From: Chloroflexota bacterium
GTDB taxonomy: Bacteria; Chloroflexota; Limnocylindria; P2-11E
NCBI GenBank assembly: GCA_005887995.1
Contig: VBJD01000033.1
Span: 1-55,501, forward strand
DNA: 55,501 nucleotides
Direction: 5' to 3'
A program made the position numbers and the translations under genes. The notes below the pieces were generated by a model, which worked only from the letters and a program-made list of their open reading frames with translations, did not search any database and had not been told where the DNA came from. Positions 42,895 through 51,744 of this stretch are shown piece after piece (the first letter of the stretch is position 1; each line of letters opens with the position of its first letter).

Positions 42895-43799
42895 CAGCCT
42901 TGAGCCGACTCGGGCCACATGGGCCGGAAGATGTACCACTGATCGGGGTCAGGTCGGATGAGGCCCTCGAGCGCGCGGACGATCGACTGCGTCGCCTGCT
43001 CGAGGTCTTTCGCGGTCTGCTTCGTGCGCTCCACGAAGATCGGCGGCAGCGCGGTCCCGCGAAAGCTGTTGTCCCGCTCGCGCTTCACCGCCGCGACGAC
43101 GATGGGCGCGCCCGACACCCGTGCGAGAGCGGCGGCGATCGTCGGGAACGTCGTCGCCTTGCCGAAGAACTCGGCCTGCACGTTGTCGAGCTCCTGCGCG
43201 CGTGGCCCGAGATCCATCATGAAACCGACCATCTCGTTGCGACGTAGTGCCGCGAGGACGCGCTTCGCCGATCCCTCCGGCGGCAGGATGACGACGTTCT
43301 TGTGCTCGCGGTTCGCGACGAGGAAATCCATGAGCCGCTGGTTCTCGAGCTCGTCCGCGACGACGGTGATCGGGATCTCCTGGGCGATGCGTGCGCCGCC
43401 GAGCTCGAAGTTGCCGAAGTGCGCCGAGACGAAGATGAGTCCCTTGCCGTGGTCGAGCGCCTGCTGTAGGTGCTCGTTCGAGCGATCGTCGATGGTGACC
43501 ATGCGCTCGAGATCCGCGGCGTGGAGCTTGGGGAACCGCATGATCTCAGTGAGGTACTTCCCGAAGTTCCGGAAGCTCCGCCTTGCGACGCGCGCGACCT
43601 CGGGATGGTCCTGCGGGCGCCCGAGCACGACCGAGAGGTTGTGCTTCGCGATCTCGCGCTTGGTATTCCAGAAGAGGTACGCCAGCTCACCGCCGAGGAC
43701 GGCGCAGGAATACACGAAGCCAGGCGGGAGACGCTGCACGAGGGCAGCGCCCGCCCGCCACACCCAGTAGCCGGCGCCGTGGGACAGGCGTTCGAGCAT
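42894..43799 (-). CDS. LpxL/PatA-like lipid acyltransferase
   Basis: 301 residues from ATG 43799 (shares one base with the ino1 TAA). N-terminal hydrophobic region, LVKHNLS-like AKHNLSVVLG, then the catalytic HX4E motif H127-F-G-N-F-E132, and GFMMDLGPRA. Members acylate lipid A in Gram-negatives or phosphatidylinositol mannosides (PatA) in Actinobacteria. With ino1, a CDP-alcohol transferase and a GT4 beside it, a PatA-like role is most likely. Confidence 0.87.
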   Translation of the reverse strand: MLERLSHGAGYWVWRAGAALVQRLPPGFVYSCAVLGGELAYLFWNTKREIAKHNLSVVLGRPQDHPEVARVARRSFRNFGKYLTEIMRFPKLHAADLERMVTIDDRSNEHLQQALDHGKGLIFVSAHFGNFELGGARIAQEIPITVVADELENQRLMDFLVANREHKNVVILPPEGSAKRVLAALRRNEMVGFMMDLGPRAQELDNVQAEFFGKATTFPTIAAALARVSGAPIVVAAVKRERDNSFRGTALPPIFVERTKQTAKDLEQATQSIVRALEGLIRPDPDQWYIFRPMWPESAQG

Positions 43800-44944
43800 T
43801 ACCTACCGGTAAGTGTGCGGTTGTCCTCGCCCCTGATGAATGCTTCCACGCCGTCGCGCGCCTGGTCGTCGGGGATCTGCTTCGGTGGCGACTTCATGAA
43901 GTACGCCGACGGCGCCACGAGCGTGCCACCGAGGCCACGGTCGAGACCGATCTTGCAGCAGCGGATCGCGTCGATGACGACTCCGGCGCTGTTGGGCGAG
44001 TCCCAGACCTCGAGCTTCAGCTCGGCGTTCAGAGGAACGTCGCCGAAGGTCGTGCCCTCCATGCGGATGTAGCACCACTTCCGGTCGAGCAGCCACGGCA
44101 CGTAGTCCGACGGTCCGACATGCACGTCGTCCGCCGGCACGGGGTAATCGAGCATCGAGGTGACCGCGTTCGTCTTGCTGATCTTCTTCGACTCCAGGCG
44201 TTCGCGCTCGAGCATGTTGAGGAAGTCGGTATTGCCTCCGAAGTTCAACTGATACGTACGGTCGAGACGAACGCCGCGGTCCATGAAGAGGCGCGTCAGG
44301 ACGCGGTGGGTGATCGTCGCGCCGACCTGTGACTTGATGTCGTCACCCACGATCGGCAGCTTCTTCTCCGCGAAGCGCTTCTGCCAGCGAGGCTCGCGGC
44401 CGATGAACACGGGGATGCAGTTCACGAAGGCGCAGCCCGCCTGGAGGATCTGCTCGACGTACCACCGCGTCGCGTCCTCGCTGCCGACCGGCAGGTACGA
44501 CACGACGACGTCGACCTTGCGCTCCTTGAGGATGCCGACGATGTCGTCGGTCTCGCCCGGTGCCTTGGTGATGACCTGCGAGAGGTACTTGCCCAGGCCA
44601 TCGAGCGTCATCCCGCGGCCGACCTTCACGCCGGTCTTGGGGACGTCCGCGAAGCGGTACGTGTTGTTCGGCTTCGCGTAGATCGCGTCGGCGAGGTCTT
44701 TGCCTACCTTGTTCTTGTCCACATCGAACGCCGCGACGAACTCGATGTCCGCGAGGTGGTAGCCGCCGAGATCGACGTGCATGATCCCCGGTATCTGGTC
44801 GCCCGGCTTCGCGTTGCGGTAGTAGTACACGCCCTGCACGAGCGAGCTCGCGCAGTTCCCGACCCCAATGATCGCCACACGGACCTTGCGTCCGGCGCGC
44901 CGGCGGGTCGGCCGTGCCCTGGTAACGCGTTTCTTCGCGGGCAT
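43799..44944 (-). CDS. ino1: Myo-inositol-1-phosphate synthase
   Basis: 381 residues, ATG 44944 with AGGAGA upstream. The Rossmann loop is [18 protein letters not shown], followed by [11 protein letters not shown] (active site Lys) and [20 protein letters not shown] and the CC-KIGLDRG segment match the actinobacterial/archaeal-type enzyme. It converts glucose-6-phosphate to inositol-phosphate using NAD. The first 20 residues are a basic tail. This gene makes the head group for the phosphatidylinositol pathway encoded around it. Confidence 0.94.
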   Translation of the reverse strand: MPAKKRVTRARPTRRRAGRKVRVAIIGVGNCASSLVQGVYYYRNAKPGDQIPGIMHVDLGGYHLADIEFVAAFDVDKNKVGKDLADAIYAKPNNTYRFADVPKTGVKVGRGMTLDGLGKYLSQVITKAPGETDDIVGILKERKVDVVVSYLPVGSEDATRWYVEQILQAGCAFVNCIPVFIGREPRWQKRFAEKKLPIVGDDIKSQVGATITHRVLTRLFMDRGVRLDRTYQLNFGGNTDFLNMLERERLESKKISKTNAVTSMLDYPVPADDVHVGPSDYVPWLLDRKWCYIRMEGTTFGDVPLNAELKLEVWDSPNSAGVVIDAIRCCKIGLDRGLGGTLVAPSAYFMKSPPKQIPDDQARDGVEAFIRGEDNRTLTGR

Positions 44945-44958
44945 ACTTCAACGTCTCC

Positions 44959-45567
44959 TTATGTGTTCCTGAGCGCGCTCGCGACGTGCGCGATGCGCTG
45001 GACGGCGGTGACGGTCGCAAGAAACGCGATGACGGCGACCGCCACCGCGAAGAGCTGTGAGTTGCCGGAGATCGCCCACGCGGCGACTCCGAGGACGAAG
45101 AGCAGAAGCCGCGCTTCGCGCGGCGTGAAGCCGACGCTGGCCGTGAGCCCGAGCGACTCGGCCTTGGCGCGGATATACGGGACGAGCGATCCCGAGATGA
45201 GGGCAACGAGAGCGCCCCAGAAGAGGAACGTGTCGTCGCGATGCGCCGCATACACGACTGCCGCGCCGATGAGGAGCGCGTCCGAGATCCGGTCGGCGGT
45301 GGAATCAAGGAACGCCCCGAACTTCGTTCCGCCCCCCGCGGCCTTCGCGACCTGGCCGTCGAGCGTGTCGGCGAGCGTGCCAACGAGCAGCACGATGAGC
45401 GCGAGCGCGGGTTGTCCGCCGCCGAGGAGTGCCGCTCCGAGAGCCGTCAGCAGAAGTCCCACGATCGTGACCGTGTTCGCGCCGACCCCGGCGCGATGGA
45501 GCCAGCGGGCGAGGGGCGCGAGGCCGCCGCGCATCCCTGTCGCGGCGCGAGGGGGGACGAGGCTCAC
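44959..45567 (-). CDS. CDP-alcohol phosphatidyltransferase, PIP-synthase/PgsA-like
   Basis: 202 residues from GTG 45567 (GTGA overlap with the ArsR-type gene). The CDP-alcohol signature is intact: D67-x2-D70-G71-x2-A74, then G84-x3-D88-x3-D92. About five to six membrane segments. With ino1 directly downstream (14-base gap) the likely acceptor is inositol-1-phosphate, making phosphatidylinositol-phosphate as in mycobacterial PgsA; glycerol-phosphate is the other option. Confidence 0.88.
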   Translation of the reverse strand: MSLVPPRAATGMRGGLAPLARWLHRAGVGANTVTIVGLLLTALGAALLGGGQPALALIVLLVGTLADTLDGQVAKAAGGGTKFGAFLDSTADRISDALLIGAAVVYAAHRDDTFLFWGALVALISGSLVPYIRAKAESLGLTASVGFTPREARLLLFVLGVAAWAISGNSQLFAVAVAVIAFLATVTAVQRIAHVASALRNT

Positions 45568-45857
45568 AGGGGGTTCATCAGGGTCCGGTAGCTCCGGTCC
45601 TGAAGATCGGCGAATCGCTCGCGATCGAACGTGCAGTGCACCTCGCGGCCGACGCGCTCGGTGCGCACGATGCCCGCGCGAGTGAGCCGGCGAAGGTGCC
45701 ACGACATGAGCGGCTGGCTGATGCGGAGGCGGCGCACCAGCTCGGAGACGTTCAGCTCGCCCTCGGTCGCGAGGATCTGAACCGCGCGAAGGCGCGTGAC
45801 ATCACCGAGCGCGCGATGGAACGCCTTTAGCTCACGAAGGTATGACTGGCTAAGCAT
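45564..45857 (-). CDS. ArsR-family winged-helix regulator
   Basis: 97 residues from ATG 45857. HTH core: ALGDVTRLRAVQILATEGELNVSELVRRLRISQPLMSWHLRRLTRAGIVRTERVGREVHCTF, the usual ArsR layout, here split by short lengths. The only cysteine visible, in the wing (VHCTF), does not make a metal site. It heads the inositol-lipid operon, so it may respond to a lipid or metabolite and repress its own promoter. A good promoter lies just upstream. Confidence 0.88.
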   Translation of the reverse strand: MLSQSYLRELKAFHRALGDVTRLRAVQILATEGELNVSELVRRLRISQPLMSWHLRRLTRAGIVRTERVGREVHCTFDRERFADLQDRSYRTLMNPL

Positions 45858-45893
45858 GCTCCCCGTCCGCCATGAATATCGTTGCCGGAGGTA

Positions 45894-45923
45894 AGTATAA
45901 GCGAAACTTGAACTGTTTGTCAG
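45894..45923 (-). promoter_or_regulatory. Sigma70-like promoter of the inositol-lipid operon
   Basis: On the minus strand a -35 box CTGACA (complement of 45918-45923) is separated by 18 bases from a -10 box TATACT (complement of 45894-45899). The predicted start is near 45887, about 30 bases before the ArsR ATG. The region is clearly AT-richer than its surroundings and contains short inverted segments that could serve as an operator. Confidence 0.6.
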
Positions 45924-46582
45924 ACCTCGCCGACGAGCAGCGGCGCGCTCGTCGGTGCCTGCGCGCCCGCGGCGTCTTCGAGCGTGATCGCCGTGGCGTC
46001 GCCTACGCGCAGCTGCTCGTGCAGCTCCATCGTGATCACGCCGGTGAGCACGGGCGCCATGCCTACGGCCGTCGCCACACCGCCTCGGATGACCCATGCC
46101 TCGTACGCCTTCCCCGCTGGCGGAGGCGGAAGCGCGAGCACGAGATACGCCACCCCGTCGCGGGGCAGGACGAGCGCGCCGCGAAGCGGTGCGTCAGCCT
46201 GCGGTTGCAGCGGCACGACGCGCGCTCCGGTGGCGACCGCGCTGAGCGCGCGGGCGTAGTCGTCGCGCAACGCGCGCTCGTGGAGGAAGGCGTTGAAGGA
46301 CACGACGAGCGCGACCGCGAGCACGGCCGACGCGGCGTAGCCCAGTGCCGGAAAGCCGCGCCACCACGTGCGCTCGTGCCGCGCGACGATCCGCCGGCGG
46401 AGGTCCGCCGCCGCGGGCATGGCCGGTTCGGGTGCGAGCGCAGCGAGGGTCGAGCGATGCGCTTCGAGCTCCGTCTGGCACACCGCGCACTCCGCAAGAT
46501 GGCGGTCGATCGCATCGCGCTCCCCGCGGTCGAGGAGCCCGAGGGCGTAGAGGCCGAGGTCGTCCGTCGGATGCTGCGTCAC
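45920..46582 (-). CDS. RskA-like anti-sigma factor with zinc-finger
   Basis: 220 residues from GTG 46582, overlapping the sigma factor stop by 4 bases. The ZAS motif is present (H28-x3-C32-x2-C35), a membrane segment lies around residues 84-101, and the outer domain has the RskA-like core (ALVLPRDGVAYLVL; KAYEAWVIRGG; VITMEL). It holds the sigma factor at the membrane and releases it after signal-driven proteolysis; the rhomboid at 14016 is not a known partner. Confidence 0.92.
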   Translation of the reverse strand: MTQHPTDDLGLYALGLLDRGERDAIDRHLAECAVCQTELEAHRSTLAALAPEPAMPAAADLRRRIVARHERTWWRGFPALGYAASAVLAVALVVSFNAFLHERALRDDYARALSAVATGARVVPLQPQADAPLRGALVLPRDGVAYLVLALPPPPAGKAYEAWVIRGGVATAVGMAPVLTGVITMELHEQLRVGDATAITLEDAAGAQAPTSAPLLVGEV

Positions 46583-47151
46583 GGCGCCTCCTCGGCGAGC
46601 GTTCGGCGCAGCTGGCTCATCGCGAGGCGCGCGCGGCTTTTCACGGTCCCGAGCGGCGCGCCGGTTCGCGTGGCGATCTCGGTCTGCGTGAGGCCGCCGT
46701 AGTACGCCAGCACGAGGACCTCGCACTGCTCGCGAGGCAGCGCCTCGAGCGCGGCGCGCACCTGTGAACGGAGCGCGACCCGTTCCACGAGCTCCTCCGC
46801 GAGCGGATCACGGATGTCCTTCGCGGCGTCGAGCGCGCTTTCACGTCGAGCGCGGCGGCCTTTGGTGCGTTGCCAGTCGATCGCCGCATTCCGTGCGATG
46901 GCGAGCAGCCACGTCCGCACCGAGCCACGTGACTCCGAGTAGACGCTCGCGCTCCGCCACAGCGCGTGGAATGCGTCCTGGATGACCTCCTCAGCGGCCT
47001 CGGGGTTCGGGAGCAGTGCTCGCAGCACGCCGAACACCATCCTCCCGTAACGGTCGTACAGGTCGCCGAGGGCGTCGGCGTCACGCGCCGCGACGCGTGC
47101 CACGAGCGCGCGGTCGCTCTCAGCCGTGCTACTGGGTACGACGTTCGACAC
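46579..47151 (-). CDS. ECF sigma factor, SigK-like
   Basis: 190 residues from GTG 47151. Region 2 has YDRYGRMVFGVLRALLPNPEAAEEVIQDAFHALW; region 4 has EQCEVLVLAYYGGLTQTEIATRTGAPLGTVKSRARLAM, the -35-binding helix-turn-helix. With the RskA-like gene it forms a SigK/RskA module that probably controls envelope or redox stress genes. Divergent from a DUF4383 gene, whose promoter may be a target. Confidence 0.93.
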   Translation of the reverse strand: MSNVVPSSTAESDRALVARVAARDADALGDLYDRYGRMVFGVLRALLPNPEAAEEVIQDAFHALWRSASVYSESRGSVRTWLLAIARNAAIDWQRTKGRRARRESALDAAKDIRDPLAEELVERVALRSQVRAALEALPREQCEVLVLAYYGGLTQTEIATRTGAPLGTVKSRARLAMSQLRRTLAEEAP

Positions 47152-47251
47152 GACTGCGGATCACTCCATGGCGATGCTCGCACTGATCCGATCGCGCCGC
47201 AGCCGTCGTATCTCCCGCCGGACTTCATCACCAACGGGAGGGATCGTTCGC

Positions 47252-47671
47252 ATGTCAATGTCCACGCTGCTCTCGCCAACCACCGTCCTTCGACTCGGCG
47301 GTGCCGTTCTGCTGTTGCTCGGCCTCATCGGGCTCAGCGGCGTCACCAACAACATCGCGGCCTTCAACCTCGACTCCGGGGAGAACATCGCGCACGTCGC
47401 GCTCGGCATCGTCGGGCTCGCCGCGGGCTTCGGCACGCGGAACGCCGAGCTGCATCGCTGGCTCGTCGCGTTCATCGCGCTGTCAGGCCTCTTCACCGGC
47501 ATCTACGGGTTCACGCTCGCTGCCGGCGACGAGATGCACCGCAACTTCTTCGGCCTCGCCAACCTGGAGAACCCGGCAGACAACGTCCTGCATCTTGTCG
47601 TCGGCATCTGGGCCGCGGCCGCCGCGTACCTCAACCGCCCCGCGATGGCGATGTCCGAGGCGCGCACCTAG
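47252..47671 (+). CDS. DUF4383 membrane protein
   Basis: 139 residues from ATG 47252 (ATG 47258 is an alternative), GGGAGG upstream. Four membrane segments with FNLDSGENIAHVALGIVGLAAGF and ADNVLHLVVGIWAAAAAYL, the DUF4383 pattern with repeated NxxH. Function unknown. It is divergent from the sigma factor. Confidence 0.75.
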   Translation: MSMSTLLSPTTVLRLGGAVLLLLGLIGLSGVTNNIAAFNLDSGENIAHVALGIVGLAAGFGTRNAELHRWLVAFIALSGLFTGIYGFTLAAGDEMHRNFFGLANLENPADNVLHLVVGIWAAAAAYLNRPAMAMSEART

Positions 47672-47695
47672 AGTCCGCGCTTCCTCCTCGACTGC

Positions 47696-47727
47696 GCGAG
47701 CGCGCCGTGATGAGGCGGCGCGCTCGC
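47696..47727 (+). terminator. Stem-loop after DUF4383 gene
   Basis: An 11-bp perfect stem (47696-47706 and 47717-47727) with a 10-base loop lies 25 bases after the DUF4383 stop and 52 bases before rarA. There is no U-tract, as is common in high-GC genomes. Confidence 0.5.
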
Positions 47728-47778
47728 GGCGTCTCGCGAGAGGCAGCGAGCGGTTGGGACGAGTGACAGAATCGCCGA

Positions 47779-49110
47779 ATGCCTGAGGCGAAGCCCCTCG
47801 CGGCGCGCATGCGGCCGCGTGACCTCTCGGAGTTCGTTGGGCAGGAGCACATCGTCGGCGAGGGCCGCGTCCTGAGAAAGGCGCTCGACGCGGGGCAGAT
47901 CCCGGCGATGATCCTCTGGGGACCGCCGGGGACCGGGAAGACGACGCTCGCGGCGGTCGCGGCGGGCATGGCGAAGGCGCGCTTCGTCGGGATCTCCGCC
48001 GTGTCAAGCGGCGTCGCGGAGCTTCGAAAGCTCATCGAGGAGGCGCGGAAGATCCGCGGCCTCACGAACCAGCGCACCGTGCTGTTCATCGACGAGATCC
48101 ACCGCTTCAACAAGGCGCAGCAGGACGTCGTCCTCCCGTACGTCGAGAACGGCGACGTCATCCTCCTCGGCGCGACGACGGAGAACCCTTCGTTCGAAGT
48201 GAACTCCGCCCTTCTCTCCCGCTCGCGCGTGTACGTGTTGCGCCCGCTGTCAGAGGAGGATGTGCGCACGATCGTCCGTCGCGCCCTCGCGGACGAGCGC
48301 GGCCTCGCGGGGAAGGCGCGTCTGTCGCGGGAGGCCGAGGACGGGCTCGTCGCGGTGTCGAACGGTGACGCGCGCGTGGCGCTCAACGCTCTCGAGCTCG
48401 CGCACGACGCGACCGGCGGCGCGCGCGAGATCACGCTCGCCGACGTCCGCGAGGCGCTGCAGCGGCGCAGCCTGCTGTATGACCGCGCGGGCGATCAGCA
48501 CTACGACACGATCAGCGCGTTCATCAAGAGCGTGCGCGGCTCCGATCCGGACGCGGCGCTCTACTGGCTCATGCGCATGATCGACGCGGGCGAGGACCCG
48601 ATGTTCATCGCCCGGCGCATCGTCATCCTCGCCGGCGAGGACGTCGGCCTTGCGGATCCACAGGCGCTCGTCATCGCGAGCGCGGCGCAGCAGGCGACGC
48701 ACCTCATCGGTCTGCCTGAGGCGTACTTCCCGCTTGCGGAGGCCACCGTGTACTGCGCGCTCGCGCCGAAGTCGGACTCGCTGAAGCGCGGGCTCGGCGA
48801 GCTGCAGCGCGACCTCGAGGAGACGCGGGCCGATCCAGTGCCACTCCACCTGCGCAACGCGCCGACGCCGCTCATGAAGCAGCTGGGCTACGGCAAGGAC
48901 TACAAGTACGCGCACGACTACGAGGGGCACATCGCGCCGGACGAGACGTACCTGCCGGAGAACCTGCAGGGGCGCCGCTACTACGAGCCGACGGACCTCG
49001 GCGCCGAGGCCGAGCTCAAGCGGCGGCTGGCCGAGCTGGGACGAATCGTGCGAGGAAGAGGCCAAGCTCGAACAGGAGATACATCGGGACAGCGACCAGC
49101 GTCTGGTTGA
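47779..49110 (+). CDS. rarA: Replication-associated recombination ATPase RarA/MgsA
   Basis: 443 residues. AAA+ marks: Walker [10 protein letters not shown], Walker B FIDEIHRF, sensor [11 protein letters not shown]; then [31 protein letters not shown], the RarA tetramerisation part. It acts at stalled replication forks. The last ~31 codons overlap the end of tatC on the other strand; this Arg/Gly/Ser tail looks like a non-family extension. Confidence 0.94.
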   Translation: MPEAKPLAARMRPRDLSEFVGQEHIVGEGRVLRKALDAGQIPAMILWGPPGTGKTTLAAVAAGMAKARFVGISAVSSGVAELRKLIEEARKIRGLTNQRTVLFIDEIHRFNKAQQDVVLPYVENGDVILLGATTENPSFEVNSALLSRSRVYVLRPLSEEDVRTIVRRALADERGLAGKARLSREAEDGLVAVSNGDARVALNALELAHDATGGAREITLADVREALQRRSLLYDRAGDQHYDTISAFIKSVRGSDPDAALYWLMRMIDAGEDPMFIARRIVILAGEDVGLADPQALVIASAAQQATHLIGLPEAYFPLAEATVYCALAPKSDSLKRGLGELQRDLEETRADPVPLHLRNAPTPLMKQLGYGKDYKYAHDYEGHIAPDETYLPENLQGRRYYEPTDLGAEAELKRRLAELGRIVRGRGQARTGDTSGQRPASG

Positions 49111-49828
49111 ACGGATCGGGCGTTGGCGTGATCACCGCTCCGACGACGAACGCCAGCAGGAAGACGTATCGCCGCTGTCTTGTCAGCCACGACCGCGGCA
49201 CGACGCCGACACGGACGACGGTGTAAATGATCGCGGGGACCTCGAAGACCAGCCCGACTCCGAGGATGAACGTCGTCACGAACGAGATGTAATCCGAGGC
49301 ACGGAGCTGGTTCTCGATGACGTCCCCGCCGAAGTTGATCAGGAACTTGATCGCGTTCGGGAGGAGGATGAAGTAGCAGAACGCCATGCCCGTGAGGAAG
49401 AGGCCGAGCACGGGCAGCACGGTGAGCCGAACAAAACGGCGTTCCTTCGGGAACAACGCCGGATCAATGTACGCGTAGATCTCAAAGAGGATGACCGGCA
49501 TCGCGAGCGCGATTCCGCTGAACAGCGAGACACGCAGAAAGGTCGTGAAGTTCTCCGTAGGACTGAGGGCGATCAGCTTCGTGCGGGTCTCGTGGCATAT
49601 GTACTCGGGCACGACGTACGGGAAGTGGCTCGGATCGACGTGGAAGAACTCGCAGTTCACCGGCACCAGGAGGATCCGGACGATGTCGACGGAGAAAAGG
49701 AACGCGATGATGGTCGTGATGAGGACGGCGATGCCGGCGACCATGAGACGGTCGCGGAGCTCACCGAGATGCTGGACGAGTGAGAGCTCCTTATCGCGCT
49801 CAGACGTCGTCGCTGCCATGGCGGCCAC
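49016..49828 (-). CDS. tatC: Twin-arginine translocase subunit TatC
   Basis: 270 residues; start GTG 49828 or ATG 49819. Six membrane segments, [12 protein letters not shown] at the N-terminus and the conserved [19 protein letters not shown] loop, which binds Tat signal peptides. A longer first outer loop ([23 protein letters not shown]) with two cysteines is unusual. tatA/tatB are not nearby. Overlaps rarA by 95 bases tail to tail. Confidence 0.95.
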   Translation of the reverse strand: MAAMAATTSERDKELSLVQHLGELRDRLMVAGIAVLITTIIAFLFSVDIVRILLVPVNCEFFHVDPSHFPYVVPEYICHETRTKLIALSPTENFTTFLRVSLFSGIALAMPVILFEIYAYIDPALFPKERRFVRLTVLPVLGLFLTGMAFCYFILLPNAIKFLINFGGDVIENQLRASDYISFVTTFILGVGLVFEVPAIIYTVVRVGVVPRSWLTRQRRYVFLLAFVVGAVITPTPDPFNQTLVAVPMYLLFELGLFLARFVPARPAAA

Positions 49829-49856
49829 GCTACCGCACGTAGAATTGAGGTGTTCC

Positions 49857-49928
49857 GCCCCCGTAGCTCAGTGGATAGAGCGCAGGCCTCCGAAGCCTGA
49901 AGCAGCGGTTCGAGTCCGCTCGGGGGTA
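49857..49928 (+). tRNA. tRNA-Arg (anticodon CCG)
   Basis: A 72-nt cloverleaf: acceptor GCCCCCG/CGGGGGT (first pair G-U), D-arm GCTC...GAGC, anticodon stem CAGGC/GCCTG with loop CTCCGAA (CCG), T-arm AGCGG/CCGCT with TTCGAGT loop. CCA is not encoded. Reads CGG codons, frequent in this GC-rich genome. Confidence 0.95.
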
Positions 49929-50010
49929 CCGATCAAACGCAAATCAGGCCACGCTCGATGGGCACCGTTCCTGCACCTCCTCCGTGCGAGATCACAGCGG
50001 AGGTGAATGC

Positions 50011-50274
50011 GTGGGCCTGATCCTGTTCCTCATCGTGGGCCTGATCGCAGGATTCATCGCGCGTGCCCTTGTCCCGGGGCCTGACCCCATGGGCTGGGTG
50101 GGCACGATGGTCCTCGGCGTCATCGGGTCGTTCGTCGGCGGCACGCTTGCGGCGTTGCTGTTCGGCGGCACGCTCGAGCTCAGCGCTTCGGGGCTCATCG
50201 GCTCGATCGTCGGGTCGGTGATCGTCCTCTTGCTCTGGCGCGCCATGGGCGGCGAGCGGACGCGCGTCGCCTAG
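50011..50274 (+). CDS. GlsB/YeaQ/YmgE family membrane protein
   Basis: 87 residues from GTG 50011, fixed by a strong GGAGGTGA 6-7 bases upstream. Three membrane segments with IVGLIAGFIARALVPG, MGWVGTMVLGVIGSFVGG and GLIGSIVGSVIVLLLWR, the YeaQ/YmgE pattern (transglycosylase-associated). General stress-related function unclear. Its TAG shares CTAG with the convergent small gene. Confidence 0.9.
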   Translation: MGLILFLIVGLIAGFIARALVPGPDPMGWVGTMVLGVIGSFVGGTLAALLFGGTLELSASGLIGSIVGSVIVLLLWRAMGGERTRVA

Positions 50275-50471
50275 GCGGCGTGATCCGGCTGCGGCTCGTC
50301 ATCGACCGGCCGCAGCCGGCTCACATGGATCCAAAAGCGCCCGAAGCGGTTCTTGACGAGCCATTCCTCTTGATTCGGTGAAGAGCGGATGAGCTCGCCC
50401 TCGCGCCACTCGTCGCTGTGCACCGGGGAGTAGCGGACGCGTACGCCCTTCCTCAGTTCCAGCGTCGCCAT
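50271..50471 (-). CDS. Small SH3/KOW-like protein
   Basis: 66 residues from ATG 50471, one base shared with the preceding ATPase stop (TGATG). Strand-rich core: GVRVRYSPVHSDEWREGELI and EEWLVKNRFGRFWIHVSRLRPV, with an acidic C-terminus. It looks like a Tudor/SH3-like barrel found in small nucleic-acid or protein binding proteins. Function unknown; coupled to the ATPase. Confidence 0.5.
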   Translation of the reverse strand: MATLELRKGVRVRYSPVHSDEWREGELIRSSPNQEEWLVKNRFGRFWIHVSRLRPVDDEPQPDHAA

Positions 50472-51661
50472 CAGCGAGGAACGATACCGGCTGCGCCCTC
50501 GTCCAACCGCCGGACGTACTCGCCGAACATCGGCTCGACGAAGTCGTATTTGCCACGTCCGAGTCGCGTGACGAGACCGCGTGCGCGCAGCGCCTCGAGC
50601 GCCCGCAGCACCTCGGGGCGCGGGATGCCGCTCTCGGCCGCGTAGAGCACCGCGCCGTGCGCGATGCGCTTTGCCACTTGCTGGAGGTATTTGCCTCCCG
50701 CGAGCTCGGTCCAGTGCAGCGCGAAGGGTCGCTCGAGCTCGCGGAGCGCCTGCTCGTACGCGACGGCGACGTGCTCGGCCGACACGACGCGGGCACCGCT
50801 GTCGCGCATCAGGTAGTAGAGCGCGGCGCAGAGCTGCATCGTGTCCTGCGGGTGGCCGCCGGTCGCGTCGAGCATGCGGTCGACGCTCGCATCGTCGATC
50901 GTGATCTTCTTCTGCGCGAACTTCTCGCGGATGTACTCGAGCCAATCGTCGGGCGCGATACCGAAGCGGTGCCCGCCCGCATCGGCGAGATCGATGGGCA
51001 CGGCGAAGCGGTAGAACGCACGACCCTTCTCGCTGAAGAGCTGCTCGAGGATGCCCTCTTCGCTGCCGAGGAATGCGTACGCGACGCCGCGCTGCGCCTG
51101 AAAGCGGCTGCGCATGACGTCGAACACGCGCGGGCCAAGACGTCCGGCCGCCTGGAACTCGTCGAAGACGACGATGACGCGCTTGCCGGTCCGTGCCGCG
51201 AGCGTCCGCGGAAGATCGAGCGCGCCATCGAAGAATCGCTGGTCGTTCTTCTCCCGCGCGAGGTCGAGCGCGATCTCGACGTGCTCGTACTTCACCTTCA
51301 CGGATGGCCGCACGCCGGCGGCGATCGCCTTGGCGTGCTCGAAGCTGCGCTCGGCCCCCGACACGTTCTCGAGAAGCGCGTCGACGAGCCGTTCGCCGAG
51401 ACCGCGCACGTCAGTCGCGCCGAGACAGTCGACGTACGCGGTGAGCGCGCCACGGCGATGCAGCCGCCGCAGGACCTCGAGAATGATCGAGGTCTTGCCG
51501 ATGCGACGTGGCCCGGCGAGGAGGACGTGGTTGCCGTCCCAGAGCCGCTCGCCGATGCGGCGGATGTACGTCTCGCGCCCGACGAGATCTGCCGCCGGCA
51601 CGGGGCCGCCGACGGGGAAGTGGGGAGGGGGAGCGCTTACGCGCCCGAACGGACCAGGCAT
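50471..51661 (-). CDS. Archaeal-type AAA ATPase (Pfam ATPase_2-like)
   Basis: 396 residues from ATG 51661. DLVGRETYIRRIGERL box, Walker A GPRRIGKTS (residues 50-58), Walker B VIVVFDEFQ, sensor AYAFLGSEEG, GGHPQDTMQLCAAL and a C-terminal winged helix (LRALEALRARGLVTRLGRGKYDFVEPMFGEYVRRL). This is the ORC/STAND-like ATPase_2 family, of unclear function in bacteria and often found near mobile or defence genes; here no such neighbours are seen. Confidence 0.88.
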   Translation of the reverse strand: MPGPFGRVSAPPPHFPVGGPVPAADLVGRETYIRRIGERLWDGNHVLLAGPRRIGKTSIILEVLRRLHRRGALTAYVDCLGATDVRGLGERLVDALLENVSGAERSFEHAKAIAAGVRPSVKVKYEHVEIALDLAREKNDQRFFDGALDLPRTLAARTGKRVIVVFDEFQAAGRLGPRVFDVMRSRFQAQRGVAYAFLGSEEGILEQLFSEKGRAFYRFAVPIDLADAGGHRFGIAPDDWLEYIREKFAQKKITIDDASVDRMLDATGGHPQDTMQLCAALYYLMRDSGARVVSAEHVAVAYEQALRELERPFALHWTELAGGKYLQQVAKRIAHGAVLYAAESGIPRPEVLRALEALRARGLVTRLGRGKYDFVEPMFGEYVRRLDEGAAGIVPR

Positions 51662-51667
51662 CGCCTA

Positions 51668-51673
51668 AGTATA
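51668..51673 (-). promoter_or_regulatory. -10 box placed for a leaderless ATPase mRNA
   Basis: TATACT on the minus strand ends 6 bases before the A of the ATPase ATG, so transcription would begin at or very near the start codon. No Shine-Dalgarno is present upstream of that ATG. No clear -35 at 17 bases. Confidence 0.4.
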
Positions 51674-51744
51674 CATGCAATGCATCAATCAGATACGTCC
51701 GATGGATACAAGACATCGACGCGCGTTGTGACAGCATTCGTGGC

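Noticed and set aside
50471-51661. Antiphage or mobile-element ATPase
   Set aside because: No nuclease, integrase, toxin or repeat lies next to it; neighbours are housekeeping genes.
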